From NCBI GenBank assembly GCA_963699305.1, contig OY969431.1:1798001-1862000 (forward strand): a stretch of DNA of 64,000 nucleotides, given 5' to 3'. Every line of letters starts with the position of its first letter. Position 1 is the stretch's first letter. Made by a program: the position numbers and the translations under genes. The notes under the pieces were generated by a model. That model saw only the letters and a program-made list of their open reading frames with translations. It ran no database searches and was not told the origin of the DNA. Shown here one piece after another: positions 46,979 to 55,833 of this stretch. Source of the stretch: JBGQAS01 sp963699305. Lineage in GTDB: Bacteria > Chloroflexota > Anaerolineae > Anaerolineales > Anaerolineaceae.

Positions 46979-47562
46979 GCAGCCCACTTGGAGTTAAGCA
47001 CTTCGACCGGCTTGCCGTCTTTTTCGATGATTTGGTATTTGAATCCGCGCTGCTCGATGGGACCGTAATCATGCCCGGCAGCGACGTGGAAGCTTGCCAC
47101 GAACACCAGGGGGATCCTCCCCGTGTTGACGACACGGTGAGCGTACGGCGGCGGGATGTGGGTGACCGTGCCGGCTTTCCACGGCGCTGCAACGTACTCA
47201 CCTTCCCTGGTCATCATCTGCAGCACACCCTCACCCTGCACGCAGTGGTAGATCTCGGGTTGGTCGTCGCGCTCATGGAAATGCCCCTTGGTCATGTGGT
47301 ATTCGCCGCCCACGCTGCCGGGGTGGATGAGCGTGGTGCCGAGCGCCATGTCGGAATTCTTCGTGATGAACGGATAATAGCGGATCTCATACACCAGGCG
47401 GTCGCCGGATTGGATGATCTGCTGCACCGCCTGCTTATCGGCGAACATCATTGACAGGTCACTCAGCCTGCGCTGTTGCACCTCGGGACAGGGGGTGAAA
47501 ACGCCGGTGGATTCATCGAGCTGGACGCTGACAGGCAGGTTGTTGACGGGGATTTCCTTCAT
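46975..47562 (-). CDS. pgiA: Cupin-type (archaeal-like) glucose-6-phosphate isomerase
   Basis: A 195-residue metal-dependent cupin isomerase, unrelated to the common PGI, that interconverts glucose-6-phosphate and fructose-6-phosphate. The metal and substrate motifs are clear: YHMTKGHFHERDDQPEIYHCVQG (split over residues about 87-109) and PPYAHRVVNTG with the second His. Length fits the family. The start at 47562 is preceded by AGGAG. The pair with the ROK kinase is a natural two-step glycolytic entry. This PGI type is mostly archaeal but occurs in some bacteria. Confidence 0.9.
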   Translation of the reverse strand: MKEIPVNNLPVSVQLDESTGVFTPCPEVQQRRLSDLSMMFADKQAVQQIIQSGDRLVYEIRYYPFITKNSDMALGTTLIHPGSVGGEYHMTKGHFHERDDQPEIYHCVQGEGVLQMMTREGEYVAAPWKAGTVTHIPPPYAHRVVNTGRIPLVFVASFHVAAGHDYGPIEQRGFKYQIIEKDGKPVEVLNSKWAA

Positions 47563-47737
47563 GATGGTTGTTTCTCCTGGATTTAAACTATAAAGAAATT
47601 TGGAATAATAAAAATAAGGGTTAACGTGCACCTATTGTATCAAGTGATTGGCAGGCGTCAACGGATAGAAATCCAAAGGGGGATTGTGAAAACGAAATTG
47701 GAAATAACTCAGGATGAACGATGGATGGTGGAAGGAC

Positions 47738-48247
47738 TCACGGTTGCTGCCGAAGATACCAAGCTCGAATTTCGTGGTAAATATCCAACCACTCTTCGGG
47801 GATGTCACCCGGGAACAGCAACGCGCTGCGATAAGCAACCATGGCAAGGGTTTCATTATATGCTTTCAAACAGGATTGGTGATCAACACATGGGTAAATA
47901 TCGGAATACTCCGAAATCCCGCCCAATTTACAATGCTTCAAGCGGGCAAATAATTCATTGGCTTCCCGGTCGGGGTTTTCATACACCAGTTTGTAAAACA
48001 TATCGTGCGAAATTTCGTGTGCCAATGCCTCCCGCGAGAGCCAGCCCATCGAAATGATCTCCGATCCGGGCTTATACAGCGAATATTTGTATGTCCCATC
48101 GGATATCACTTTAAATATCAGTTCCCCGCGGTAACCCATGCTGTAGGCAACCTGCCGCAGATAAAATTCCTTGAAATCATCCGAAGTGACCAGAACGGCA
48201 TAGATGACGAGGACAAGCACGATAAAAGGAATCACCACCCTGCGCAT
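47738..48247 (-). CDS. Membrane-anchored HExxH protein, putative metallopeptidase
   Basis: A 169-residue protein with one N-terminal helix (residues 4-22) and an external domain containing LAHEISHDMFY, an HExxH zinc motif, at about residue 87, followed by a Glu-rich segment EANELFARLKH that may supply the third ligand. No close family is recognised; similar small anchored gluzincin-like proteins occur in several bacteria. The start at 48247 is preferred because it gives the signal-anchor without a long polar extension. Function is unknown and protease activity is inferred from the motif only. Confidence 0.6.
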   Translation of the reverse strand: MRRVVIPFIVLVLVIYAVLVTSDDFKEFYLRQVAYSMGYRGELIFKVISDGTYKYSLYKPGSEIISMGWLSREALAHEISHDMFYKLVYENPDREANELFARLKHCKLGGISEYSDIYPCVDHQSCLKAYNETLAMVAYRSALLFPGDIPEEWLDIYHEIRAWYLRQQP

Positions 48248-48318
48248 ATCTCTATTTATACAGTTGGTTGCAATCAAAAATCAAGAGGCAGGATGGCGTG
48301 CATGGGAACACATCCAAA

Positions 48319-48852
48319 TCAAGGCTTCGCGTGCAACTCAGAGGAGAGGGACTCTTCGGGGACGAGGGTTCCATCATGGCGGATGTGCAACACATGAATG
48401 CCGCAACCGCCCAGGTACCTGCCCACCAAATGGTGCCGGTGGCAGTTGGCGGGATCCTCCTCGGCGCACATGAGCGCCACCTTCTCTTTTTGAGCAACCT
48501 CGAGCAGGTGCCGGACACCATCCAGGAAGAAATCCTTCTGCATGACTGCGGGGTAATCGATCAGAATTAATAAATCCTTCCAACCAGTTGGCACTTTTCC
48601 ATCCTTGTAGCAGGCAGGGTCATTGGGACGTCCACCGAGCCGATCACCGAGGTATTCATAGCGAATGCCGGCATCCGCCAGGGGCTGACCGATGCGTTTC
48701 TGGTTGAATTGGGGGCTGAAACGACTGAAGGGCACGCTGCGCACATCCATCAGGACAGTGATGTCATACTTTTTCAGGAGTCCGATGATCGTTTCCAAAG
48801 GACGTTTGCTGTGCCCGATGGTGTAAATGGTAAAGGGTTTATTCATCTTCAA
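48319..48852 (-). CDS. DUF488 family protein
   Basis: A 177-residue protein with all marks of DUF488: YTIGHSKRPLE, DVRSVPFSRFSPQFNQ, and CAEEDPANCHRHHLVG near the end. Crystal structures in the family show a nucleotide- or nucleic-acid-like fold, but the role is unknown; some members lie near DNA-modification genes. No such neighbours exist here, and the gene appears single. Confidence 0.85.
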   Translation of the reverse strand: MKMNKPFTIYTIGHSKRPLETIIGLLKKYDITVLMDVRSVPFSRFSPQFNQKRIGQPLADAGIRYEYLGDRLGGRPNDPACYKDGKVPTGWKDLLILIDYPAVMQKDFFLDGVRHLLEVAQKEKVALMCAEEDPANCHRHHLVGRYLGGCGIHVLHIRHDGTLVPEESLSSELHAKP

Positions 48853-49076
48853 CCTCGTTTTCCATTTTTATATCACGGGAAAGGGCAATTGCCTAATCGG
48901 GACTGCATTTTAAGATTTCCAACACCTCGATCTTTTAGCTTTTCACTTCCAATATTTCGTTGGCAACCTAAAGGATAATGCAGGAATCGGGTACCATCGC
49001 CAGATTGGTGTCGTGGTAATTGTATTGTCCCAAACATCGTTCCGTGCAATGACAATCAGGTTGTAACAAGACGTGA

Positions 49077-51056
49077 TTATGAGAAATCGATTGCGAAGCG
49101 GAATTTCATATCGTCTTCGAACCACATCGGGAAGTTCGTCCCCCACAGGTTATTGACCAAATTGAAATGCGGTCCTTCTGAAAGGACAGGCAGCGTATCC
49201 GGGAAGTCCATCAGCGGTGGTTTGCCGGGTGCCATCAGCGGTGCATCGAGCGAATGAATGGCGATCGTACGCTCCTTGGTGCTGTATATCACACCATCCT
49301 GGATGGCATGCAGCCCGCGGTTGCCGCGCGAGACCACCTGCAGCGGATCCACCAACTGCCCCAGCTTTTCCATGCGGCAGGTGGCATCCCTGCCCAATCC
49401 CGGCTGCATGGCAAGCCACATGGCTTCCGGCAAACGGTTGGCGGGTTTATTGAACCACTGCACGGTCAGTTCAAGCTGCGGGCGCTCTTCATTAAAATTC
49501 CACTCCACAGTCATCAGTTCCGGCGCGCCGTAATCCTTGCGGGCGGTTTGCGGAAAGGTGAGAAACGCCAGGCAGGCATTGTGGCGGGTGTAGAAATCCC
49601 GTATTTCGGGCTGCCAGGTACGGCGTTCGGCATCGGTGTTTTCCAACCCGGGCTTGGTGAAATCCAACCTTCCCCATATCTCGACCAGCGGAGAGGAACG
49701 GATGTACTGCTTCCAGACACGGTCGTAATCCGCCTGATCGAACGTGTGATAGGTCAGCTCCCCCAGGCGGCATTGCGGGACCTTCCACTGCTTGCCTTCC
49801 AGGTAATATTCCAGCGAAACGATAGCGCCAGTCTGTGCATCCAACGCGGCGTCGAAATTTTCGTTGGCGAAAACAGGCTTGGTGTAATCCACACGCTTCC
49901 AGCCGGCGGTGTTGGGCGGGCTGGGCTTCAGCGCCAGCAGATGCTCGTAGGCTTCCTTTGCCAGCGGCTTATTCCACAGAGAGCGGATGGCGGAATCGAT
50001 GATCTGGCGCTTCTCATCCCATGAGGATTCGACTAATTTAAAATTGGGGAGGTCGCGCGCCTTTTCAAAATCCTTGCGCGCCAAGTTTTGATCATCCGCT
50101 AGGTGCGTCTTGATATCCATCCCCCAGGTATGCTCTGCGATCACAATGAGCTTGCGATAGAAAGCCCGGATATCCGGGGACTCTTCGTAGATCTTGCCGC
50201 CTTCGCGCCAAATCTTGCGCAGACGAAGCAGCTCTTTGAATTGAGACACCTTGAGCGGATCGGAGCCAATGCCATGGATCCAGGTGTCGCCGATCTCCTG
50301 CGTGACGACGGGTAATTTCTCCTTGAACGGTTCGAGGACCCGGGCGAATGCATCCAGGGTGGATGCCATCACCTGCGCTCCGGGAAATTCCTTCTGCAGG
50401 TTGGAATAAATCTCATCCACATCCGCGCGGGTCTGGGGACCCAGGTTATCGTCGCTGTGGGCAAATGCCAGCGCTTCCTCGCAGCCGGGCAGGCTGAGCG
50501 TGCTGCCGTACACCCCTTGGTAGATCATCAGGATCTCGCTATCGTCAGCGGCGCGCCAGCGGAACACCGGCGGCACATCCGGCACAGCGCTGGCAGGGTT
50601 GACGCCGATATGCAGCAGCCTGACCCCGGCTTTCGCCAATATCGGGACAATGCCGATGGTATGCCCGGGCACATCCGTCAACTTGGCAGCAATCGTCTTT
50701 TTACCAAAGCGCTTGTCCAACTCCTTTGACAGGCTCAACCCAAACCGGTACAGGTCGGCGTCCATCAGCTCGGTATGGGTGGTAAAGGGCAGAGCGTGCC
50801 AGGCAATATCACCCTGGCTGATGGCTTTTTCCATCTCCTTGCGTTCGCGGGCGGATGCCTGTTCGAGGTATTCGTAGATCAACCAGGAACCGGTCGTCCA
50901 GATGAAGCGGTCCCTGCCAGCCAACCGCATCTCCTCCGCCAGGCGCATGGCTGAAGGGATATGGCGGCGGAAGTATCCCTGCACAACGCTGGAAGCCATA
51001 TCGGTAAAACCGATATCCAAGTGCGTCTTAAAGATGAGATGAACTTTTTTTATCAT
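49077..51056 (-). CDS. GH38-like alpha-mannosidase family protein (DUF5054)
   Basis: A 659-residue enzyme related to GH38 alpha-mannosidases. The N-terminal catalytic barrel begins HLIFKTHLDIGFTD (H12, D14 metal ligands) and has KLTDVPGHTIG at 126-134, where D128 corresponds to the nucleophile region. The second half is beta-rich, as in the family. There is no signal peptide, so it probably acts in the cytosol on imported oligosaccharides. It is the last gene of an operon with YcxB-like and MFS genes (11- and 1-base gaps), pointing to uptake and cleavage of a mannoside or related sugar. Confidence 0.82.
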   Translation of the reverse strand: MIKKVHLIFKTHLDIGFTDMASSVVQGYFRRHIPSAMRLAEEMRLAGRDRFIWTTGSWLIYEYLEQASARERKEMEKAISQGDIAWHALPFTTHTELMDADLYRFGLSLSKELDKRFGKKTIAAKLTDVPGHTIGIVPILAKAGVRLLHIGVNPASAVPDVPPVFRWRAADDSEILMIYQGVYGSTLSLPGCEEALAFAHSDDNLGPQTRADVDEIYSNLQKEFPGAQVMASTLDAFARVLEPFKEKLPVVTQEIGDTWIHGIGSDPLKVSQFKELLRLRKIWREGGKIYEESPDIRAFYRKLIVIAEHTWGMDIKTHLADDQNLARKDFEKARDLPNFKLVESSWDEKRQIIDSAIRSLWNKPLAKEAYEHLLALKPSPPNTAGWKRVDYTKPVFANENFDAALDAQTGAIVSLEYYLEGKQWKVPQCRLGELTYHTFDQADYDRVWKQYIRSSPLVEIWGRLDFTKPGLENTDAERRTWQPEIRDFYTRHNACLAFLTFPQTARKDYGAPELMTVEWNFNEERPQLELTVQWFNKPANRLPEAMWLAMQPGLGRDATCRMEKLGQLVDPLQVVSRGNRGLHAIQDGVIYSTKERTIAIHSLDAPLMAPGKPPLMDFPDTLPVLSEGPHFNLVNNLWGTNFPMWFEDDMKFRFAIDFS

Positions 51057-51067
51057 GTGCTCACGAA

Positions 51068-51610
51068 CTAACGGATCTCTTTGTATTTTGCAGGGTCATG
51101 CCGGGCAAACCCAATCAATTGTTCCACCTCGGCTTCCGAAGCAAATGCTTTGAAAGGGATCCAGACCTGCATGGCGGTGGTGGGGTAGCATAACAACCCT
51201 TGCGGCGTCTTCACCACCCGTTCCAACGCATCCCAGCGATACGTCACCGGAATGCTTTCTTCCATATCAATGATAACCGCTTCTGAAGAAATGGTGAACG
51301 TTACTTTCCTGCCCATTTCCGGTCGCTTTGAAAAATTTACCCGGATCATCAGACGCAATATCACCGGCATGAGGAAAAAGAAAAAGGGGATGAGAAGCAG
51401 CACCAGCATGAAACCCAGCTCGAGGGAAAGGTTCTCCCGGGCTATGATGGCGAGGGCAATGCGCGAACCGACCACCAGCAGCAGCGCTACCGCCAGGAGC
51501 GTGGTCATCCAACGCCGGCGCAAACGGTAATGCCAGATGCCGGCGTTGGCGATCTCATCCACCGACCAGATGTAGCTTCCTTTAAGTGTTATTCCTTTCG
51601 ATTCAGACAA
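51068..51610 (-). CDS. YcxB-like membrane protein
   Basis: A 180-residue protein with two helices (about residues 36-57 and 67-88) and a C-terminal cytosolic domain of the YcxB-like type (FTISSEAVIIDMEESIPVTYRWD, and the C-terminal FKAFASEAEVEQLIGF). This family is small and without known function. Placed between the MFS transporter and the GH38-like enzyme, it may modulate transport. The start at 51610 is one base from the MFS stop. Confidence 0.75.
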   Translation of the reverse strand: MSESKGITLKGSYIWSVDEIANAGIWHYRLRRRWMTTLLAVALLLVVGSRIALAIIARENLSLELGFMLVLLLIPFFFFLMPVILRLMIRVNFSKRPEMGRKVTFTISSEAVIIDMEESIPVTYRWDALERVVKTPQGLLCYPTTAMQVWIPFKAFASEAEVEQLIGFARHDPAKYKEIR

Positions 51611-51611
51611 T

Positions 51612-53132
51612 CTAAGCCACCTTTTCGGAAGGCGTTTTTACTTTTACCAGCGAGACCACTGAGAGCAGGAATAACACAGCATAAATGAAGAAGATAACCA
51701 GGTAGCCTAGCCCCGGAAGCAGCCCGTTGAAGAAGTCCGCCAGCGGACCGCCGATGCCCTGCCCCACGATACCCGCCCCGGCTCCCGCCAGGTTGGAGAT
51801 GCCCAAGAACTTGCCGGCTTCGGCAGGAGGCACCAGGTCGGTGCCGAGCGCCCAGTTGGTAGCCATGAACGTTCCCGTACCGGTGCCGATGATGCAGCCG
51901 CTCACCATGACCATGGCAACGTAGGCGGCTTGCGGAAGGTGCAGCACCCCCGTATTGGCGAGGAATCCCGACAGTACCAATAGGAAGGCTCCCACCGCGG
52001 CGATGATGCCGGCATATACCACCAGGCGCTTCTTGCCCACCTTGTCCGCCAGCTTGCCGCCGATGAGCGCCGAGGGTAGCAGGAACAGCGCCACCACACC
52101 CATCAGCAGCGTGGTCATAAAGCCAGCCTTATCGATCTTGAGCACGTCCTGCAGGAAATAGAAGGCAAAGCCCTGGATGGAACCGATGGCAGCCAGGAAG
52201 AGCAGGCGGTTGACCACCCACCAGATGAAGGATGATTGCGCCTTGGCTTCCTTGCCGATGCCGATGCGCGCCCCGTAATACACACCGAGGAAAATAGCGC
52301 CAGCCATGCCCAGCAAACCCACCAGACCAACAATGAGGATCTGCGGGAACAGGCTGAGCGTGGCAACGAAGTTCCCGCCCTGCTTGACCAGCCAGACCGC
52401 CACCTGGGTGATGGCGACAAAGAGCACCGTCAGTGCCAGGATGCGCAGGAAGGTTTCTCCGAACTTGCTTTCGATTTTCGCAGTGGAAGGTTCCTCTTTG
52501 GCTGCAAGCACGGTTACGAGCATGGTCAGCAGAAGCACTGCGGCCATGATGAAGCCCACCAGCAGCACGTAACCCTTATCCACCAGGGAACCGATGCCGA
52601 ACGCCAGGATGAGCAGCGATGGCAGCAGCTCGAACACGGCCTTGGTGCCTGAAGAAAAACCGCGCTGTTTTTCCGGCACCAGGTCGGGGATGAGCCCCTG
52701 CAGGGCGCCGTGGGCAATGTTGGAAACGAACTGCGACAGGATGGTGGCTATGATGAGGACGATGAAGCCCAACAAGACGCCATTGATCACCTTGGGAGCG
52801 TTATCCGCCAGCGAGCCGAACTTGGGCGAGATCACCATCAGGATGACGCACAGCGAATTGAGCGCGGCGCCGATGACGATGAACGGGCGGCGGCGACCCC
52901 ATTTCGAGGTGCTGCGGTCGCTCAGGTAGCCAGCCAGCGGCTGCACCAGGATGGCAACCGCCAGCCCGATGACGCGCACGATGGAAAGGTAGGTGTTCTT
53001 TTGCGCTTCCGGTGCGAACAGCAGCACCAGGTAGGGCGCCAGGATGGGCGTGAGCACACCCGAAACGAAGCTCTGCCCCAGCCAGTAGGCGTTCAGGGCG
53101 AAGTGATCATACCAGCGCAGTTCTTTTTTCAT
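51612..53132 (-). CDS. MFS sugar transporter
   Basis: A 506-residue transporter with about twelve to thirteen helices. The helix 2-3 loop GYLSDRSTSKWGRRRPF is typical of sugar-type MFS/GPH transporters, and the loop before helix 8-9 has GGKLADKVGKKRL, the second-half repeat. Likely substrate is an oligosaccharide, because the same operon holds a GH38-like enzyme, but exact specificity is not visible. It heads the operon; intergenic upstream region is 103 bases. Confidence 0.88.
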   Translation of the reverse strand: MKKELRWYDHFALNAYWLGQSFVSGVLTPILAPYLVLLFAPEAQKNTYLSIVRVIGLAVAILVQPLAGYLSDRSTSKWGRRRPFIVIGAALNSLCVILMVISPKFGSLADNAPKVINGVLLGFIVLIIATILSQFVSNIAHGALQGLIPDLVPEKQRGFSSGTKAVFELLPSLLILAFGIGSLVDKGYVLLVGFIMAAVLLLTMLVTVLAAKEEPSTAKIESKFGETFLRILALTVLFVAITQVAVWLVKQGGNFVATLSLFPQILIVGLVGLLGMAGAIFLGVYYGARIGIGKEAKAQSSFIWWVVNRLLFLAAIGSIQGFAFYFLQDVLKIDKAGFMTTLLMGVVALFLLPSALIGGKLADKVGKKRLVVYAGIIAAVGAFLLVLSGFLANTGVLHLPQAAYVAMVMVSGCIIGTGTGTFMATNWALGTDLVPPAEAGKFLGISNLAGAGAGIVGQGIGGPLADFFNGLLPGLGYLVIFFIYAVLFLLSVVSLVKVKTPSEKVA

Positions 53133-53235
53133 TGTCTCCTCCAGATAATTCTCAAATTAAGAATGCAAACGCTCGTTATCTTGTATTTCAACTTCTCCAG
53201 ATCCACCGTTTGATGTAATCCCGTGAAGTTAGGAC

Positions 53236-53577
53236 TCAAAACGGTCGTTCCACCCACCACTGATCCGGGTTGAACACGCACCCTTTTTCATCGAACTTAA
53301 TGCCCTCCTGCATGAGCAGCTGCTCCTGCATCGATGTGCCGATGCCCCCGCCGAAGGTGCTGCAGGTGCCCTTGCTGTTGATGACGCGCTGCCAGGGCAC
53401 ATCCAGCATTTCGCGGCTGCTCTTGAGTGCCGCCATGGCGTAGCCCACCTCACGCGCCGAGCAACCACTCACGATCTTGGCGATCTGCCCGTAGGCGACC
53501 ACCTTGCCGGCAGGCACCTGGCGAACGACATTGTAAATTCGAGTATATAAATGAGTACCAGCGGTATCTTTAATCAT
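53236..53577 (-). CDS. atl: Alkyltransferase-like protein (ATL), MGMT fold without the active Cys
   Basis: A 113-residue protein with the DNA-binding half of O6-methylguanine methyltransferase: VPAGKVVAYGQIAKI, SAREVGYAMAA with the Arg finger, and PWQRVINS at 61-68, where W62 stands in place of the catalytic Cys of PCHRV. It therefore cannot accept alkyl groups but should bind O6-alkylguanine in DNA and flag it for nucleotide-excision repair. It ends a run of four tightly packed genes. Confidence 0.9.
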   Translation of the reverse strand: MIKDTAGTHLYTRIYNVVRQVPAGKVVAYGQIAKIVSGCSAREVGYAMAALKSSREMLDVPWQRVINSKGTCSTFGGGIGTSMQEQLLMQEGIKFDEKGCVFNPDQWWVERPF

Positions 53578-53587
53578 CTCCCTCCAC

Positions 53588-53857
53588 TCACAACACCCAA
53601 AGGATTTTCTTGTTCCCGGTCAGTTCGATATACAGATCGTCCACCTGTTTGCGGCTCTTTGCTTTGAACATGGCGGAAACGGATAGAAATTTATCACCAC
53701 TGCTTTTGTGCTCGCTCACTTCCCGCAAATCCAGGTCGGGTACGTGCTTTTTCAGGATCTTGAGCACCATGGGTTTGAATCCCGCTTCATTCTTACCGAT
53801 GATCTTGAGCGGAAAGGTGCAGGGAAATTTTAGCGTTGGCGGTTTACGGTCGTTCAT
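53588..53857 (-). CDS. DUF493/YbeD-like small protein
   Basis: An 89-residue alpha/beta protein similar to YbeD: LKFPCTFPLKIIGKNEAGF, DLREVSEHKSSGDKFLSVS and the C-terminal MFKAKSRKQVDDLYIELTG follow the family pattern. In proteobacteria YbeD lies with lipoate genes but its function is unsettled. It overlaps the TfoX gene by an ATGA and precedes the ATL gene by ten bases. Confidence 0.85.
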   Translation of the reverse strand: MNDRKPPTLKFPCTFPLKIIGKNEAGFKPMVLKILKKHVPDLDLREVSEHKSSGDKFLSVSAMFKAKSRKQVDDLYIELTGNKKILWVL

Positions 53858-54246
53858 GCCTTGCCGCGCACCTTCTTTACCTTGACTGGCAGCGAGCTAG
53901 CGTACGCCAGCGACCGGGCGAGCCATGTCTTCAACTGCACCTCATCAGCCAACATCGATTGCGGCACGGTGACGTATTCGCTCATCACCCTGCCCTTGAC
54001 AGGCTCGAAAGGTGTGCTGCCCGGGATTTCCAGGAACTTCGCCTTGTCCACTTCCGACAAGCGAAAGAATAGCTGCTCCTGGTGCAACCCGGTGAACATG
54101 TTCCCCTGCAGAAAAACGCACGGAAAACCAAACATAACCCGCAGTTCGGCATCGGGGGCATGCTTCAGCAGCGCATCCAGTTTCGCCACCAGCTCCGGCG
54201 GCGACTTGCGCCACGCGGCGGTTTCCATTTTCGGTTTGGCGGGCAT
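53854..54246 (-). CDS. TfoX N-terminal-domain protein
   Basis: A 130-residue protein with the TfoX-N fold: ELRVMFGFPCVFLQGNMFTGL and LFFRLSEVDKAKFLEIPG are typical. In Haemophilus, TfoX is a competence regulator, but single-domain TfoX-N proteins are common and unassigned. The start at 54246 follows a GGAGG site by five bases. In the same operon as PAS, DUF493 and ATL genes. Confidence 0.82.
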   Translation of the reverse strand: MPAKPKMETAAWRKSPPELVAKLDALLKHAPDAELRVMFGFPCVFLQGNMFTGLHQEQLFFRLSEVDKAKFLEIPGSTPFEPVKGRVMSEYVTVPQSMLADEVQLKTWLARSLAYASSLPVKVKKVRGKA

Positions 54247-54260
54247 GCGTCCCTCCGGGA

Positions 54261-54665
54261 TCAATCCATCAGTTTCTTTTCACCGGTCAGGGCGCGGTGC
54301 TCGGTAATGTTCATGCCGGTTTCCAGGCAACCCAAATACTTGCCGTCCTTGCCACGCAACGCAAAGTATTGGATGAGGATCTTCTGCGTCCCTTTGACGC
54401 CCTGGATATCCTTGTCGATCCAGAATTTTGCCACATCGCGGGTGCCGGCTTTCATCTCAGACAGGATGCGTTCCACCACTCCCAGGCTTTTGGGTGGATG
54501 GCAATCGCGCACGTTGCGTCCTACCACAACGGTTGGGCGGCGGAACAGGCGGGTCTCATGCCGGTTCCACGCAAGCACATTATCGTTGGCATCCACCACC
54601 GACCACTCCACGGGGAGCGTTTCCAGAATGGCTTCCAGCACGTCCTTGGGTAATTCACCGATCAT
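54261..54665 (-). CDS. PAS-domain protein
   Basis: A 134-residue stand-alone PAS domain of the type found at the end of DUF438 proteins: LETLPVEWSVVDANDNVLAW, NVRDCHPPKSLGVVE and the C-terminal GCLETGMNITE. The DCHPPKS segment is strongly characteristic; some such domains bind haem, but no clear axial ligand can be named here. With no output domain it probably acts by protein interaction. It opens the operon that holds TfoX, DUF493 and ATL. Confidence 0.82.
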   Translation of the reverse strand: MIGELPKDVLEAILETLPVEWSVVDANDNVLAWNRHETRLFRRPTVVVGRNVRDCHPPKSLGVVERILSEMKAGTRDVAKFWIDKDIQGVKGTQKILIQYFALRGKDGKYLGCLETGMNITEHRALTGEKKLMD

Positions 54666-54797
54666 ACGATCTCCTTAAAACAAGAATGATTAATATATGG
54701 TATCAGAGCACTTGGAACTTTGCAACTGGTGCACGATAATCCTGTAATTTAAATGTGGTATATTCATCGAATTACCCTGCATGGATTGAGACAACGC

Positions 54798-55790
54798 ATG
54801 TCCAAAAAACACCCTCCCTCTTTTTCCCGCCGTGATTTTCTAAAAATTTCCTCCTCCCTGATCACCCTCGCCGGGTTGGAAGCGTGCGCAAGACCCTTCG
54901 TGCCCGATGCTCAACCGACCCCCTTCACGTCATTCACCTATACCCCCACCGCCACAACGGAACCCACCCCAACCGAAACACCGACTCCGCAACCCACCCT
55001 TTCCCCGCTGGAACAGGCGGTGTTGGAACAAGGCGTTGCCCAGAGCATACCCGCCATTGAGTATCACGGGCAGCATTCCGATTTCCCCGGTGTAGGGCAG
55101 ATGCGACCGGAATGGTTCGATGACCAGCTGCGCTGGCTGGCAGAGAACGATTTCCATGCCCTGAGCCGCGATGAGCTAAACGGGTACCTGTTCAGCGACC
55201 TGCAGCTGCCTGCCAAATCCATCCTCCTCACCTTTGATATTGGCTCTAATGCCGCGCGCCAGTTCGACGAGGAAATGATGCCGCGCATCCGGGATTACGG
55301 GCTGCACGCACTGGCGTACATCCTGACGGATCATTATATGGATGATTCCATCGTGTGCCTGGAGAATGCCTGCTGGGCGCATTACGCGCGCTGGGCGAAC
55401 AGCGGCTGGGTGGATTACGGTTCCCATTCCGTCACACACAGCTACATGGCGTCCATGCCCTATGCCAGCGCATTGGAAGAACTTGTTCAATCGAAAAACA
55501 ATATCGAACAGCGGCTGTCAGTGAAAGTGGACTCCATCGCCTGGCCTTATGAGGATGTGCCATCCACCTGGGCTGCCATGCTGCAGGAAGCCGGGTACCA
55601 GTCGGGGTTTGGCGGATATCCACGCCCGATCCTGGAATGTGTTGTATACCCGCGCGATCCACTGTGGGGGAACCTGCCGAGACTGCTGCCCTATTCCTTC
55701 CCAGAGGCTTACCCCAAGCTGACAGCACGCACTGAAGGGATCACATTTGCTGAACTGATCACACGCAGCATCACCCCGCCCAAACAATAA
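54798..55790 (+). CDS. Tat-exported polysaccharide deacetylase-like protein
   Basis: A 330-residue protein with a twin-arginine signal (SRRDFLKISSSLITLAGLEAC, which also has a lipobox-like LEAC), a Thr/Pro-rich linker to about 75 and a NodB-type fold. Motif 1, usually TFDDG, reads TFDIG: the catalytic-base Asp is kept but the metal-ligand Asp is Ile. Motif 2 GSHSVTH keeps both metal His. Activity is therefore uncertain; it could be an altered metal site or a binding protein. The start at 54798 is used because the upstream residues are not signal-like. Confidence 0.82.
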   Translation: MSKKHPPSFSRRDFLKISSSLITLAGLEACARPFVPDAQPTPFTSFTYTPTATTEPTPTETPTPQPTLSPLEQAVLEQGVAQSIPAIEYHGQHSDFPGVGQMRPEWFDDQLRWLAENDFHALSRDELNGYLFSDLQLPAKSILLTFDIGSNAARQFDEEMMPRIRDYGLHALAYILTDHYMDDSIVCLENACWAHYARWANSGWVDYGSHSVTHSYMASMPYASALEELVQSKNNIEQRLSVKVDSIAWPYEDVPSTWAAMLQEAGYQSGFGGYPRPILECVVYPRDPLWGNLPRLLPYSFPEAYPKLTARTEGITFAELITRSITPPKQ

Positions 55791-55806
55791 ATCGCTAAAA
55801 GGATTG

Positions 55807-55825
55807 GAGCATTTTGGAAATGCTC
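55807..55825. terminator. Possible shared terminator hairpin
   Basis: An 8-bp perfect stem (GAGCATTT with AAATGCTC, 3-base loop) lies between the convergent deacetylase and MBL genes. No strong T-run follows on the plus strand. Confidence 0.4.
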
Positions 55826-55833
55826 TGCTGTAC

